Origin: CAIYZT01 sp052387855
Lineage (GTDB): Bacteria > Pseudomonadota > Alphaproteobacteria > Rhodobacterales > Rhodobacteraceae
DNA length: 64,000 bases
Assembly: GCA_052387855.1 (NCBI GenBank)
Contig: JBQTIT010000051.1
Span: forward strand, 10,408-74,407
Direction of reading: 5' to 3'
The position numbers were made by a program, and so were the translations under genes. The notes beneath the pieces were generated by a model. It worked only from the letters and a program-made list of their open reading frames with translations, searched no databases and was not told where the DNA came from. Shown in pieces: positions 19,052 to 28,213 of the stretch; the first letter of the stretch is position 1, and each line of letters begins with the position of its first letter.

Positions 19052-20157
19052 CCCCGCCCATGCCCGCCCCCAAGCCCCGCGCCCGCGACCTTGGCCTGCC
19101 GTTCGACGGCACGCCCGGCCCGTTCAACGCGATCACCGACGTTGCCGGCGTCACGGTCGGAATGACCACCCTCATCGACCCCGCGCGCCGCTGCCGCACC
19201 GGCGTCACCGCCATCCGCCCGCGCCAGGACGCCGATTTTCCCCAGCCGGTCTGGGCCGGGTTCCATTCGCTGAACGGCAATGGCGAGATGACCGGCACGC
19301 ACTGGATCGGCGATGCCGGCTATTTCGAAGGCCCGGTGCTGATCACCAACACCCATGCCATCGGCGCCGCGCACGAGGGCGCCACGGCTTGGATGCAGGC
19401 CCACTACGCCGGCGCCTATGCCGAGGGGCGGGATTGGGCGATGCCCGTGGTCGCCGAAACCTTTGACGGTGTGCTGAACGACATCACCGCCCTGCATGTG
19501 CGCCCCGCGCACGCCGTCGCGGCGCTGAAGGCCGCAGCGCCCGGGCCCGTGGCCGAGGGCTCGGTCGGAGGCGGGGCCGGGATGATCGCCTATGAATACA
19601 AGGCCGGTACCGGCACCGCGAGCCGCGTGGTGCGCATCGGCGGGCAGGACTATACCCTCGGCGTGCTGGTCCAGGCCAACTACGGCCGGCGGCCCTGGTT
19701 CCAGATCGCCGGCGTGCCGGTCGGCGCCGAGATGCCCGAAGGCGCCTATGCCAGCCGCGAGCAGGGCTCGATCATCGCGGTCATCGCTACCGACGCGCCG
19801 CTGTCGGATGCGATCCTGAGGGGGTTGGCGCGGCGGGCGGGCCTGGGCATCGCGCGGTCGGGCAGCCCATCGGGCAATTCCTCGGGCGATCTCTTTCTGG
19901 CCTTTTCGGTGGCCGACCCGATGCCCGGCCCCGGACAGGCCCCGGCCGTCATCACCCGCCGCTCGATCAACTGGACCCTGCTTGACCCGCTTTACCTGGC
20001 GGCGGTGCAGGCGGTGGACGAGGCGGTGATCAACGCCATCCTCGCCAATGCAGACGAGCGGTTCGCCATGGTCCGCCCCGGCGGCGGCGAGGTTCTGGGC
20101 ATCCCGACGGCGCGGCTGATGCAGGTCATGGCGCGCTACGGGCGCGGGCCGCGCTGA
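19048..20157 (+). CDS. P1/S58-family peptidase (DmpA/BapA type)
   Basis: A 369-residue N-terminal-nucleophile aminopeptidase of the DmpA (L-aminopeptidase D-Ala-esterase) family. It has the family opening RDLGLPFDGTPGPFNAITDV, and GNSSGDLF at residues 276-283 matches the self-cleavage region, where Ser278 or Ser279 becomes the new N-terminus. No signal peptide is seen. It is coupled to xylB by an ATGA overlap, an odd pairing. The stop abuts the stop of the convergent cupin gene with no spacer. Substrate unknown: D-amino-acid peptides, beta-peptides or amides are known for the family. Confidence 0.88.
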   Translation: MTPPMPAPKPRARDLGLPFDGTPGPFNAITDVAGVTVGMTTLIDPARRCRTGVTAIRPRQDADFPQPVWAGFHSLNGNGEMTGTHWIGDAGYFEGPVLITNTHAIGAAHEGATAWMQAHYAGAYAEGRDWAMPVVAETFDGVLNDITALHVRPAHAVAALKAAAPGPVAEGSVGGGAGMIAYEYKAGTGTASRVVRIGGQDYTLGVLVQANYGRRPWFQIAGVPVGAEMPEGAYASREQGSIIAVIATDAPLSDAILRGLARRAGLGIARSGSPSGNSSGDLFLAFSVADPMPGPGQAPAVITRRSINWTLLDPLYLAAVQAVDEAVINAILANADERFAMVRPGGGEVLGIPTARLMQVMARYGRGPR

Positions 20158-20520
20158 TCATTCCAGCGGCGTCTCGGCCCGGGTGATGTGGACCGCCAGC
20201 AGGCAGCCTGTCGGGCTGTGGGAATTGTGCTCGGTCCCGTCGGCATACCAGACCATGTCGCCGGCGCGAAACACCGTGCCGTCGCTTTCGTGCAACTCGC
20301 CCTCAAGGATCAGGAACTGCTCGGCGCCGTTGTGCCGGTGCCCGCGCGTTGTCATGCCCGCCGGCATGCGGTAGATGTGAAACCCCTCGCCGAGCGGCTT
20401 GCTGTCGTCCAGTTGCAGGACCTGATCACCCAGCGCCACGCCGTCGTCATAGACGAAGGGCCGGAAGTCGGCACGGTGGATGTTGGCGATGCGGCGGTCT
20501 GTTGGGTCAATAGGCTTCAT
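20158..20520 (-). CDS. cupin-domain protein
   Basis: A single-domain cupin of 120 residues. The metal-binding motif is visible as RGHRHNGAEQFLILEGEL (two His and one Glu) with a later His in DGTEHNSH. It may be a small dioxygenase or a binding/sensor protein; the sequence does not say which. It overlaps the upstream EamA-family transporter gene by 14 bases, so the two are co-expressed. Confidence 0.85.
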   Translation of the reverse strand: MKPIDPTDRRIANIHRADFRPFVYDDGVALGDQVLQLDDSKPLGEGFHIYRMPAGMTTRGHRHNGAEQFLILEGELHESDGTVFRAGDMVWYADGTEHNSHSPTGCLLAVHITRAETPLE

Positions 20521-21427
20521 CCCTTTGCCTCCCGTTGTCCTGGCCCTTGGCCGGCTCTGCGCCGGCCCGCAGCCGGATCAGGGCATGGGCGGTGATGGCC
20601 ACCAGGATGACCGCCCCGCCGATCAGACTGGCAGGTGCGGGCACCTCGTTCAACACCCACCAGACCAGCGCCGGGCCGATGACGATTTCCAGCATGGTGA
20701 TCAGCGTGACCTCTGCCGCCGGCAGATAGCGCGGACCGATCGCCAAAAGCCCGACCCCGCCCGCCAGGATCACCCCTCCGGACAGGAACACCAGCCCCCA
20801 CTGGCGCGGATCGAGCGGCGAAAGCGGCGCCAGGGGCAGGGCGATCAGGCTGGTCAGAAAATAGCCGACCGCGATGGGCAGCATCAGGTTGCGCCCCGGC
20901 ACCGCGCGCAGGACGATGTAATAAAGCGCGATGGTCAGCGCATTGGCCAGCGCCAGCGCATCGCCAATCAGCCCCCCGCCGCCCAGCGAGCCGCTGGCGA
21001 TGATCGCGACCCCGGCAAAGACCGCGACGATGGCGCCCCAGGTCGCGGTGCCGACCCGCTCGCCCAGAAGCCGTGCCGAGAGGAGCGCCGACAGAAACGG
21101 CGCCGAAGCCAGGATCAGCAGCGCATTCGCCGCGCTGGTATGGCCGATGGAGCCAAGAAAGAACACCGAGCCGACCCCTTGCAGCACCATGATCGCGATC
21201 GCCGGTCCGCTCGCCAGCGACCGCCAGTCGGCCAGCACGCGGGGCGCGAACAGCGCCAGTCCCGCCAGCGTGACCACACCGGCGAAAAGCCCGCGCCAGA
21301 CCGCGATGGTCATGGTGTCGGCCCCGACCAGCCGGATCACCAGCGCGTCCGGGAAGAAAAAGGCGACGCCAGCAAAGGTGACGGCAAAGCCGAAAAGCTG
21401 CGGATGGGTGCGGGAAAGGGTTTTCAT
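20507..21427 (-). CDS. EamA/DMT-family transporter
   Basis: Inner-membrane protein of 306 residues with ten predicted helices in two EamA repeats, the standard DMT layout. Conserved features include the GVGSVFFLGSIGHTSAANALL region between helices 3 and 4 and the C-terminal EVTLITMLEIVIGPALVW. It probably exports a small metabolite. It is in an operon with the cupin gene. Confidence 0.9.
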   Translation of the reverse strand: MKTLSRTHPQLFGFAVTFAGVAFFFPDALVIRLVGADTMTIAVWRGLFAGVVTLAGLALFAPRVLADWRSLASGPAIAIMVLQGVGSVFFLGSIGHTSAANALLILASAPFLSALLSARLLGERVGTATWGAIVAVFAGVAIIASGSLGGGGLIGDALALANALTIALYYIVLRAVPGRNLMLPIAVGYFLTSLIALPLAPLSPLDPRQWGLVFLSGGVILAGGVGLLAIGPRYLPAAEVTLITMLEIVIGPALVWWVLNEVPAPASLIGGAVILVAITAHALIRLRAGAEPAKGQDNGRQRDEAY

Positions 21428-21576
21428 GACGCCGGGATAGAGGGCGGCGCGGCGCCTGGCAAGATGCGCCCGCGCCGCCCGCAGGGCCGCCCATGGGGCT
21501 GGGCACGCAGTCGGCCGGCCTCTGGACCTCGGCCGCGCTTTCGGCCATAGAGGGGCACGGACTTTCGGAGGACCCC

Positions 21577-21957
21577 ATGAGCTTTATCCTGCGCATCCTG
21601 ACCTGGTGGAACGGCCAGACGCTCGGCACCCAGATCTTTACCTGGCGCCGCGGGATCCGCGTGGGCGAGGATGGGCAGGGCAACGTCTTTTACCGCACCC
21701 GCGACGACAAGCGCCGCTGGGTGATCTACAACGGCGAGAGCGAGGCAAGCCGCGTCTCGCCCGACTGGCACGGCTGGCTGCACTTTACCTGGAACGAGCC
21801 GCCCACCACCGCGCCCCTGCCGCACAAGCCCTGGGAGGCGCCGCACCACGAGAACCTGACCGGCAGCGCGGCGGCCTATGCGCCGCCCGGCTCGATCCGC
21901 CGGGCCGGGCTGGCCGCCGCCGCCCGGCGCGACTACGAGGCATGGAGCCCCGAATAA
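21577..21957 (+). CDS. NADH:ubiquinone oxidoreductase accessory subunit NDUFA12
   Basis: Alphaproteobacterial homologue of the mitochondrial complex I 17.2-kDa subunit, 126 residues. It carries the family core VGEDGQGNVFYRT, RRWVIYNGESEASRVSPDW and HGWLHFTWNEPPT. It is a peripheral subunit on the matrix/cytoplasmic side. The ATG follows TCGGAGG by 6 bases. The stop overlaps the start of the MlaD-like gene (TAATG). Confidence 0.95.
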   Translation: MSFILRILTWWNGQTLGTQIFTWRRGIRVGEDGQGNVFYRTRDDKRRWVIYNGESEASRVSPDWHGWLHFTWNEPPTTAPLPHKPWEAPHHENLTGSAAAYAPPGSIRRAGLAAAARRDYEAWSPE

Positions 21958-22421
21958 TGGCCCACGACCGGCTGGAAGTCCTTGCAGGCGCGGTGGTTCT
22001 GGCCATCGGCGTCGGCTTTGCCCTGTTCGCCTCGCGGGAGACCGGGATGGGCGCGCAGGCCGGCAGCTATCCGCTGACCGCCTCGTTCCGCGCGCTCGAT
22101 GGCGTCTCGGTCGGCTCCGAGGTGCGGCTGGCCGGGGTCGATGTGGGCAGGATCACCGCGATCACGCTCAACCCAGAAACCTACATGGCCGACATGGTGG
22201 TCGAGATCGACTCCAGGATTCAACTGCCCGACGACACCGCGATCCTGATTTCCTCCGAAGGCCTGCTGGGCGGCAATTATGTGGAACTTCTGCCCGGCGG
22301 CTCGCCGGACACCCTGCAACCGGGCGACGAGATCGAGGATACCCAAGGGTCGGTCTCGCTGGTCTCGCTCTTGATGAAATTCGTCTCGGGCTCTGACGGC
22401 GGGGCGGCGTCTGCGCCATGA
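21957..22421 (+). CDS. mlaD: MlaD-family lipid-transport protein
   Basis: A 154-residue MCE-domain protein anchored by one N-terminal helix (VLAGAVVLAIGVGFALFA). The MCE core reads VSVGSEVRLAGVDVGRIT and ISSEGLLGGNYVEL. It would form the periplasmic hexamer of an Mla phospholipid ABC transporter; the other Mla genes are not here, which is normal for this locus in Rhodobacterales. It overlaps both neighbours (TAATG before, ATGA after). Confidence 0.92.
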   Translation: MAHDRLEVLAGAVVLAIGVGFALFASRETGMGAQAGSYPLTASFRALDGVSVGSEVRLAGVDVGRITAITLNPETYMADMVVEIDSRIQLPDDTAILISSEGLLGGNYVELLPGGSPDTLQPGDEIEDTQGSVSLVSLLMKFVSGSDGGAASAP

Positions 22422-22813
22422 TCGGGCGGCTTTTCGCCAGCGCTGTGGTGCTTGTGGCCGGGCAAGCCGCCGCGCAGGACGCGGTGGAGGCGCCGGGCGG
22501 GCGGGTGCGGGTGCTGGACCGCCTGACGGGCGAGCTCAGCGATCTTGACCTGTCCCGGGGCCAGAGCATGACCGTCGGTCGCCTGACGGTCGGTCTGCTG
22601 GAATGCCGCTATCCGGCCGAGAATCCGGCGGCCGATTCCTGGATGCATCTGGTCATCACCGATGTCGCGGCCAAGGGACCGGTGTTCAGCGGCTGGATGC
22701 TGTCGTCCAGCCCGGCGCTGTCGGCGCTGGACAATCCGCGCTACGATGTCTGGGTGCTGGTCTGCGTGCTGCCCGAAGGCGCCATGCCGGCCACGTCCGA
22801 GGGCGAGGGCTGA
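22418..22813 (+). CDS. DUF2155 periplasmic protein
   Basis: A 131-residue exported protein with signal peptide (IGRLFASAVVLVAGQAAAQ) and the DUF2155 core: VLDRLTGEL, LLECRYPAENP and FSGWMLSSSPALSALDNPRYDVWV. Two cysteines could form a disulfide. Function unknown, though the family keeps this position between mlaD and aat in Rhodobacterales. Its 3' end overlaps the convergent aat frame by 73 bp. Confidence 0.9.
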   Translation: MIGRLFASAVVLVAGQAAAQDAVEAPGGRVRVLDRLTGELSDLDLSRGQSMTVGRLTVGLLECRYPAENPAADSWMHLVITDVAAKGPVFSGWMLSSSPALSALDNPRYDVWVLVCVLPEGAMPATSEGEG

Positions 22814-23409
22814 TAAAGCGGCGGGTCGAACCGCGCCTTGCCGGCAATCGCCCGGGCAAGCCGGCGCCGATAGTCAGCGCGGCTGATCTCGATCCCGCCA
22901 AGGCTGGCCAGATGGGGGGTCAGGAACTGGGTGTCGAACAGCGCAAAGCCCCCCGCCCGCAGCCGGTGGACGGCCCAGGCCAGCGCGGTCTTTGATCCGT
23001 TCGTGCGGCGCGAGAACATCGACTCGCCGCAAAAGGCCGCGCCGATCTGCACGCCGTACATGCCGCCCGCCAGGATGCCGTCCTGCCAGACCTCGACGCT
23101 GTGGGCATGGCCCAGGGCGTGCAGCGCGCCGTAACCCTCGACGATCGGGCGGTTGATCCAGGTCTCGGCCCGCGCGGCGCAGGCCGCCATAACGCCGGCG
23201 AAATCGTGGTTCACGGTGACCGTGTATTCGGCCGTCAAGAGATGCCGGCGCAGCGAACGCGAGATGTGAAAGCCCTCAAGGGGCAGGATCCCGCGCCGCA
23301 GCGGATCGACCCAGTGCAGCGCCGGGCTGTCCGCCGCCTCGGCCATGGGAAAGATGCCCATGGCATAGGCGGCAAGCAGGGTCTCGGGCGGCAGCGCCGG
23401 GCCGGTCAT
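22741..23409 (-). CDS. aat: leucyl/phenylalanyl-tRNA-protein transferase
   Basis: N-end-rule enzyme that adds Leu or Phe to proteins with N-terminal Arg or Lys. Its 222 residues match the family. Hallmarks are YAMGIFPMAE, WVDPLRRGILPL, TWINRPIVEGYGALHALGHAHSVE (in two parts), GGMYGV and GESMFSRRTNGSK. Convergent with and overlapping DUF2155, so the last ~24 codons (PSPSDVAGMAPSGSTQTS) are probably extra sequence read from the antisense of that gene. Confidence 0.93.
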   Translation of the reverse strand: MTGPALPPETLLAAYAMGIFPMAEAADSPALHWVDPLRRGILPLEGFHISRSLRRHLLTAEYTVTVNHDFAGVMAACAARAETWINRPIVEGYGALHALGHAHSVEVWQDGILAGGMYGVQIGAAFCGESMFSRRTNGSKTALAWAVHRLRAGGFALFDTQFLTPHLASLGGIEISRADYRRRLARAIAGKARFDPPLYQPSPSDVAGMAPSGSTQTSTQTS

Positions 23410-23446
23410 GGCCGGGTGCGGGGCGCGGCTGTCGGGGCCCGGGTCG

Positions 23447-24796
23447 TCAGGCCCCGAATTTGTCGAGCAGCCATTTTTCCAGCCAGTGGATGTTGTAGTC
23501 CCCGGTCTGGATGTCGGGCTCGTCCAGCAGGGCGTGAAAGAGCGGAATGGTGGTGTCGATGCCGTCGATCACCAATTCGCCCAGCGCCCGCTTGAGCCGG
23601 GCCAGCGCCTCGGGCCGGTCGCGGCCGTGGACGATCAGCTTGCCGATCAGGCTGTCGTAATGCGGCGGGATCCGGTAGCCGTCATAGATCGCGGAATCCA
23701 TCCGCACCCCCAGCCCGCCCGGGGCGTGGAACTGGGTGATCTTGCCCGGCCGCGGCGCGAAGAGCGGCAGCTTTTCGGCGTTGATCCGCACCTCGATGGC
23801 GTGGCCGTAGAGGTCCAGGTCTTCCTGGGCAAAGGACAGATCCATCCCCGCCGCGACCCGGATCTGTTCGCGCACGAGGTCGACGCCAAAGATCGATTCC
23901 GTCACCGGATGCTCGACCTGAAGGCGCGTGTTCATCTCGATGAAGTAGAACTTTTCATCCTCGTAGAGGAATTCGATCGTGCCGGCGCCGATGTACTTGA
24001 TCTTTTGCATGGCTTTTGCACAGACCGCGCCGATCTCGGCGCGAAGGCGCGGGGAAATGGCGGGGCCGGGGGCCTCTTCGAACACCTTCTGGTGGCGCCG
24101 CTGCAAGGAGCAGTCGCGCTCGCCCAGATGCACGGCCTTGCCGCGCCCGTCGCCAAAGACCTGAATCTCGATGTGCCGGGGGCGCTGGAGGTATTTTTCG
24201 ATATAGACTTCGTCATTGCCAAAGGCCGCCTTGCTTTCGCTGCGGGCGGTGCGAAAGGCGATCTCCAGCTCTTCGGCGTTGCGCGCCACCTTCATGCCGC
24301 GCCCGCCGCCGCCGGCGGTCGCCTTGATGATCACCGGATAGCCGATGGCCGCCGCCACGCTGACCGCCGTCTCATAGTCCGGCACGCCGCCGTCAGAACC
24401 GGGGACGACAGGGATCCCCAGCTCCCTGGCGGTGACCTTGGCGGTGATCTTGTCGCCCATGATGCGGATATGTTCGGCCGAGGGGCCGATAAAGGTGATG
24501 CCGTGATCCTCAAGCGCCTGGGCAAAGGCGGCATTCTCGGACAGAAAGCCATAGCCTGGATGCACCGCCTGCGCGCCGGTGATCTCGCAGGCCGAGATGA
24601 TGGCAGCCTTGGACAGGTAGCTTTCGGACGAGGGTGCCGGGCCGATGCAGACCGATTCGTCGGCCATGCGCACATGCATGGCGTCGCTGTCGGCGGTGGA
24701 ATGCACCGCGACCGACTTGATCCCCATCTCCTGGCAGGCGCGGACGACGCGAAGGGCGATCTCGCCCCGGTTGGCGATCAGGATTTTGTCGAACAT
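23447..24796 (-). CDS. accC: acetyl-CoA carboxylase, biotin carboxylase subunit
   Basis: Carboxylates the biotin on AccB using ATP and bicarbonate, the first step of fatty-acid synthesis. The length of 449 residues equals the E. coli enzyme. It opens FDKILIANRGEIALRV, has the ATP-grasp Gly-rich loop KATAGGGGRGMKVA, and has the catalytic region EMNTRLQVEHPVTE. Only 4 bases separate it from accB upstream. Confidence 0.97.
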   Translation of the reverse strand: MFDKILIANRGEIALRVVRACQEMGIKSVAVHSTADSDAMHVRMADESVCIGPAPSSESYLSKAAIISACEITGAQAVHPGYGFLSENAAFAQALEDHGITFIGPSAEHIRIMGDKITAKVTARELGIPVVPGSDGGVPDYETAVSVAAAIGYPVIIKATAGGGGRGMKVARNAEELEIAFRTARSESKAAFGNDEVYIEKYLQRPRHIEIQVFGDGRGKAVHLGERDCSLQRRHQKVFEEAPGPAISPRLRAEIGAVCAKAMQKIKYIGAGTIEFLYEDEKFYFIEMNTRLQVEHPVTESIFGVDLVREQIRVAAGMDLSFAQEDLDLYGHAIEVRINAEKLPLFAPRPGKITQFHAPGGLGVRMDSAIYDGYRIPPHYDSLIGKLIVHGRDRPEALARLKRALGELVIDGIDTTIPLFHALLDEPDIQTGDYNIHWLEKWLLDKFGA

Positions 24797-24800
24797 GGGA

Positions 24801-25301
24801 TCACTCGATGATCATCAGGGGCGCGCCGTATTCGACCGGATGGCCATCGGTCACCAGGATGCGCTTGACGATGCCGGCCTTCTGCGCCGCGATGTGGTTC
24901 ATCGTCTTCATCGCCTCGATGATCAGGACCGTCTGCCCCTCGGCGACCGAAGAGCCGACCGCGACAAAGGGCGCGGCGCCCGGCTCGGCCGAAAGATAGC
25001 AGGTGCCGACCATGGGCGAGGTCAGGCAGCCCGGATGCTGGGCCGGATCCTCGGCGGCGGCGGGCGCTGCGGCGGCGGCGGCCGGGGCAGGGGCGGCGGG
25101 CGCTGCGTGAGCCGGGACATGGTGCGACGGCGCGGGCGCGTGATGGGTGACGACGTTGGCCTGCTTGACCACGCGGACGTCAAGGCTGCCCTCGTCGCCA
25201 TATTCGCGCTTGACCGAAAGCTCGGTCAATTCGTTCTTGTTCAGCAGTTCCGCCAGGGCGGCGATGAATGCCACGTCCGCTTCGTTGGTGTTTTTGCTCA
25301 T
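24801..25301 (-). CDS. accB: acetyl-CoA carboxylase biotin carboxyl carrier protein
   Basis: A 166-residue carrier. An N-terminal domain (MSKNTNEADVAFIAALAELL) is joined by an Ala/Pro/His-rich flexible linker to the biotinyl domain. The biotinylated Lys is in EAMKTMN; Thr replaces the more usual Met after it. The start at 25301 (MSKNTN) matches the family; the frame is open further upstream. Divergent from preT across ~210 bp that must hold both promoters. Confidence 0.95.
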   Translation of the reverse strand: MSKNTNEADVAFIAALAELLNKNELTELSVKREYGDEGSLDVRVVKQANVVTHHAPAPSHHVPAHAAPAAPAPAAAAAAPAAAEDPAQHPGCLTSPMVGTCYLSAEPGAAPFVAVGSSVAEGQTVLIIEAMKTMNHIAAQKAGIVKRILVTDGHPVEYGAPLMIIE

Positions 25302-25515
25302 GCCGTCCTCGATTGGCGTTTTCTCTGCGGGCCGGTCTGCCGCCCGCCAGCCCCCGGGCCGGTATACGACAGCCGCAGCCCGGAAAAAAGCCCAGTTGTG
25401 TGACGCGCCGGGGAGCGGGAAAACTTCCCGCAATAAAATTTACCGTTTGATAAAAAAAATCACCTGTGGCAGCCTGACGCAGCAAACACGTTGGGCGGGC
25501 CCAAGGGAGGTGGAA

Positions 25516-26838
25516 ATGTCGAATTCGCCGATGACGCCAGGTGTGGTGGCCGGACGCCTGGCCGCGCCCGACCTGGCGCGGAATTTCTCGGACCACGCGC
25601 CGCTGCTGGCAGCGCACGAGGCGCGCGTGGCGGCGGACCGCTGCTATTTCTGCCACGATGCGCCCTGCATGACCGCTTGCCCGACCTCGATCGACATCCC
25701 GCTCTTCATCCGTCAGATCGCCACGGGCACGCCCGATGCCGCCGCCCGGACCATCCTTGCCCAGAACATCCTGGGCGGCATGTGCGCCCGCGTCTGCCCG
25801 ACCGAGACGCTGTGCGAAGAGGCCTGCGTGCGCGAGACGGCCGAGGGCAAGCCGGTCGAAATCGGCCGCCTGCAACGCTTTGCCACCGATGGGCTCATGG
25901 CCAGGGGCACGCATCCCTTTTCCCGCGCCAGGGCCACCGGCAAGACGGTTGCCGTGGTCGGCGCCGGCCCGGCCGGTCTGGCCGCCGCGCACCGCCTTGC
26001 GATGAAGGGTCACGCCGTCACCGTCTATGACGCCCGTCCCAAGGCCGGCGGCCTCAACGAATACGGCATCGCCAGCTACAAGGCGACCGATGATTTCGCC
26101 GCGCGCGAGGTGGACTGGCTGCTGGGGATCGGCGGCATCACGGTGCAGAACGGCAAGGCGCTGGGCCGCGATGTGCAGCTTGCGGACCTGCAGGCGGCGC
26201 ATGACGCGGTGTTTCTGGCCATCGGCCTTGCCGGCGTCAACGCGCTGCGCGCGCCCGGCGAGGATGCGCCCATGGTGCGCGACGCGGTCGACTTCATCGC
26301 AGAGCTGCGCCAGACGCCCGACAAGGCGCGCCTGCCCATCGGCCGCAACGTGGTGGTGATCGGCGGCGGCATGACCGCCGTCGATGCGGCCGTGCAGTCG
26401 CGTCTGCTCGGCGCCGAGAATGTCACCATCGTTTACCGGCGCGGGCAGGAAAAAATGAGCGCCTCTGCCTACGAGCAGGACCATGCCACGACCGCCGGCG
26501 TGCGGATCATCACCCATGCCGCCCCGGTGGCCGTGCATCACGGGGCCATCGAGCTTGCCTATACCCACGAGGGGGCAGGCGGGCTTGAGCTGACTTCGGA
26601 AACCTTTCGGCTCAAGGCCGATCAGGTGTTCAAGGCCATCGGCCAGACCCTGGCGGGCGCGCCGGCGGGGATCAGGATCGAGGGGGGCAAGATCGCGGTC
26701 GACGGCGCGGGCCGCACCTCGGTTGCCGGCATCTGGGCCGGCGGCGACTGCGCGACGGGCGGCGAGGATCTGACCGTGACCGCCGTGAAAGAGGGCCGCG
26801 ACGCGGCCGAGGACATTCACAAGGCTTTGATGGGGTAA
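25516..26838 (+). CDS. preT: dihydropyrimidine dehydrogenase subunit PreT
   Basis: NAD(P)H-oxidising flavin/FeS subunit that, with PreA, reduces uracil and thymine in the first step of reductive pyrimidine breakdown. 440 residues. The N-terminal cysteine set CYFCHDAPCMTACPTSIDIP and CARVCPTETLCEEACVR binds two 4Fe-4S clusters; the FAD loop is VAVVGAGPAGLAAAHRLA, and a second dinucleotide loop reads VVVIGGGMTAVDAA. The start is set by GGGAGG 6 bases before the ATG; an open frame further upstream overlaps accB and is not used. preA follows after 6 bases. Confidence 0.95.
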   Translation: MSNSPMTPGVVAGRLAAPDLARNFSDHAPLLAAHEARVAADRCYFCHDAPCMTACPTSIDIPLFIRQIATGTPDAAARTILAQNILGGMCARVCPTETLCEEACVRETAEGKPVEIGRLQRFATDGLMARGTHPFSRARATGKTVAVVGAGPAGLAAAHRLAMKGHAVTVYDARPKAGGLNEYGIASYKATDDFAAREVDWLLGIGGITVQNGKALGRDVQLADLQAAHDAVFLAIGLAGVNALRAPGEDAPMVRDAVDFIAELRQTPDKARLPIGRNVVVIGGGMTAVDAAVQSRLLGAENVTIVYRRGQEKMSASAYEQDHATTAGVRIITHAAPVAVHHGAIELAYTHEGAGGLELTSETFRLKADQVFKAIGQTLAGAPAGIRIEGGKIAVDGAGRTSVAGIWAGGDCATGGEDLTVTAVKEGRDAAEDIHKALMG

Positions 26839-26844
26839 GGCACC

Positions 26845-28143
26845 ATGGCAGACCTGACATCGAACTTCATCGGCATCAAATCGCCCAACCCGTTCTGGCT
26901 GGCCTCGGCCCCGCCGACGGACAAGGCCTATAACGTCGAACGCGCCTATGAGGCCGGCTGGGGCGGGGTGGTCTGGAAAACGCTCGGCGCCGAGGGACCG
27001 CCGATCGTCAACGTCTCGGGCCCGCGCTATGGCGCGATCTGGGGGGCGGACCGCAGGCTCTTGGGGCTGAACAACATCGAGCTGATCACCGACCGACCGC
27101 TGGAGGTGAACCTGCGGGAAATCAAAGAGGTCAAGCGCAAGTGGCGTGACCGGGCGCTGGTGATTTCCCTGATGGTCCCTTGCGACGAAGAGTCGTGGAA
27201 GGACATCCTGCACCGCATCGAGGACACCGAGGCGGACGGGGTCGAGCTGAATTTCGGCTGCCCCCACGGCATGGCCGAGCGCGGCATGGGCAGCGCCGTG
27301 GGGCAGGTGCCGGAATACATCGAGATGGTCACCCGCTGGGTCAAGCAGTACAGCCGCATGCCCTGCATCGTGAAGCTGACGCCCAACGTCACCTCGATCC
27401 TGCCGCCGGCGGCGGCGGCCAATCGGGGCGGGGCGGATGCGGTTTCGCTGATCAACACGGTGAAATCCATCACCAATGTCGACCTTGACCACTTTTCCCC
27501 CTTCCCGATGATCGACGGCAAGGGCAGCCACGGCGGCTATTGCGGGCCGGCGGTCAAGCCCATCGCGCTGAACATGGTGGCCGAGATCGCGCGCCACAAG
27601 GACACAAGGGGCCTGCCGATCAGCGGGATCGGGGGCGTGACGACCTGGCGCGATGCGGCGGAATTCCTGGCCCTGGGGGCGGGCAACGTGCAGGTCTGCA
27701 CGGCCGCCATGACCTATGGCTTCAAGATCGTGCAGGAAATGATCTCGGGCCTGTCGCAGTACCTTGATGAGAAGGACATGCGCCTGGACGGTCTGATCGG
27801 CCGCGCCGTGCCCAATTTCGTCGAGTGGCAGGACCTGAACCTGAACTACGTCACCAAGGCCAGCATCAACCAGGACGACTGCATCAAGTGCGGCCGCTGC
27901 TATGCCGCCTGCGAGGACACCAGCCACCAGGCCATCGCCATGGGCCCCGATCGCACCTTTACCGTCAAGGACGAGGAATGCGTCGCCTGCAACCTCTGCG
28001 TCAACGTCTGCCCGGTCGAGGACTGCATCACCATGGTGGAAATGCCGAAAGGCGCGCTGGACCCGCGCACCGGCCGCAAGGTTGCCGATTACGCGAACTG
28101 GACCACGCATCCCAACAACCCCTCGGCCACGGCGGCCGAGTAG
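26845..28143 (+). CDS. preA: dihydropyrimidine dehydrogenase subunit PreA
   Basis: FMN/FeS subunit of the NAD-dependent dihydropyrimidine dehydrogenase, 432 residues. The N-terminal TIM barrel resembles dihydroorotate dehydrogenase (NPFWLASAPPTDK, NFGCPHGMAERGMGSAVGQ). Two C-terminal ferredoxin-type clusters are CIKCGRCYAACED and CVACNLCVNVCPVEDC. Forms an operon with preT; a hairpin follows the stop. Confidence 0.96.
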   Translation: MADLTSNFIGIKSPNPFWLASAPPTDKAYNVERAYEAGWGGVVWKTLGAEGPPIVNVSGPRYGAIWGADRRLLGLNNIELITDRPLEVNLREIKEVKRKWRDRALVISLMVPCDEESWKDILHRIEDTEADGVELNFGCPHGMAERGMGSAVGQVPEYIEMVTRWVKQYSRMPCIVKLTPNVTSILPPAAAANRGGADAVSLINTVKSITNVDLDHFSPFPMIDGKGSHGGYCGPAVKPIALNMVAEIARHKDTRGLPISGIGGVTTWRDAAEFLALGAGNVQVCTAAMTYGFKIVQEMISGLSQYLDEKDMRLDGLIGRAVPNFVEWQDLNLNYVTKASINQDDCIKCGRCYAACEDTSHQAIAMGPDRTFTVKDEECVACNLCVNVCPVEDCITMVEMPKGALDPRTGRKVADYANWTTHPNNPSATAAE

Positions 28144-28172
28144 GGCGGGGGGCAACTTTGGAGCAGGGCAGC

Positions 28173-28196
28173 GGGGCAGGGGGCAACCTCTGCCCC
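28173..28196. terminator. hairpin between convergent preA and kup
   Basis: Inverted repeat GGGGCAG ... CTGCCCC with a 10-base loop, lying 30 bp after the preA stop and 18 bp from the kup stop. No long T run is present. It probably terminates one or both convergent transcripts. Confidence 0.5.
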
Positions 28197-28213
28197 GTTA
28201 TCCTGTGCCGACC

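Noticed and set aside
25434..25515. RutR operator upstream of preT
   Set aside because: The region is AT-rich and must hold a promoter, but I find no TTGACC/GGTCAA palindrome there.
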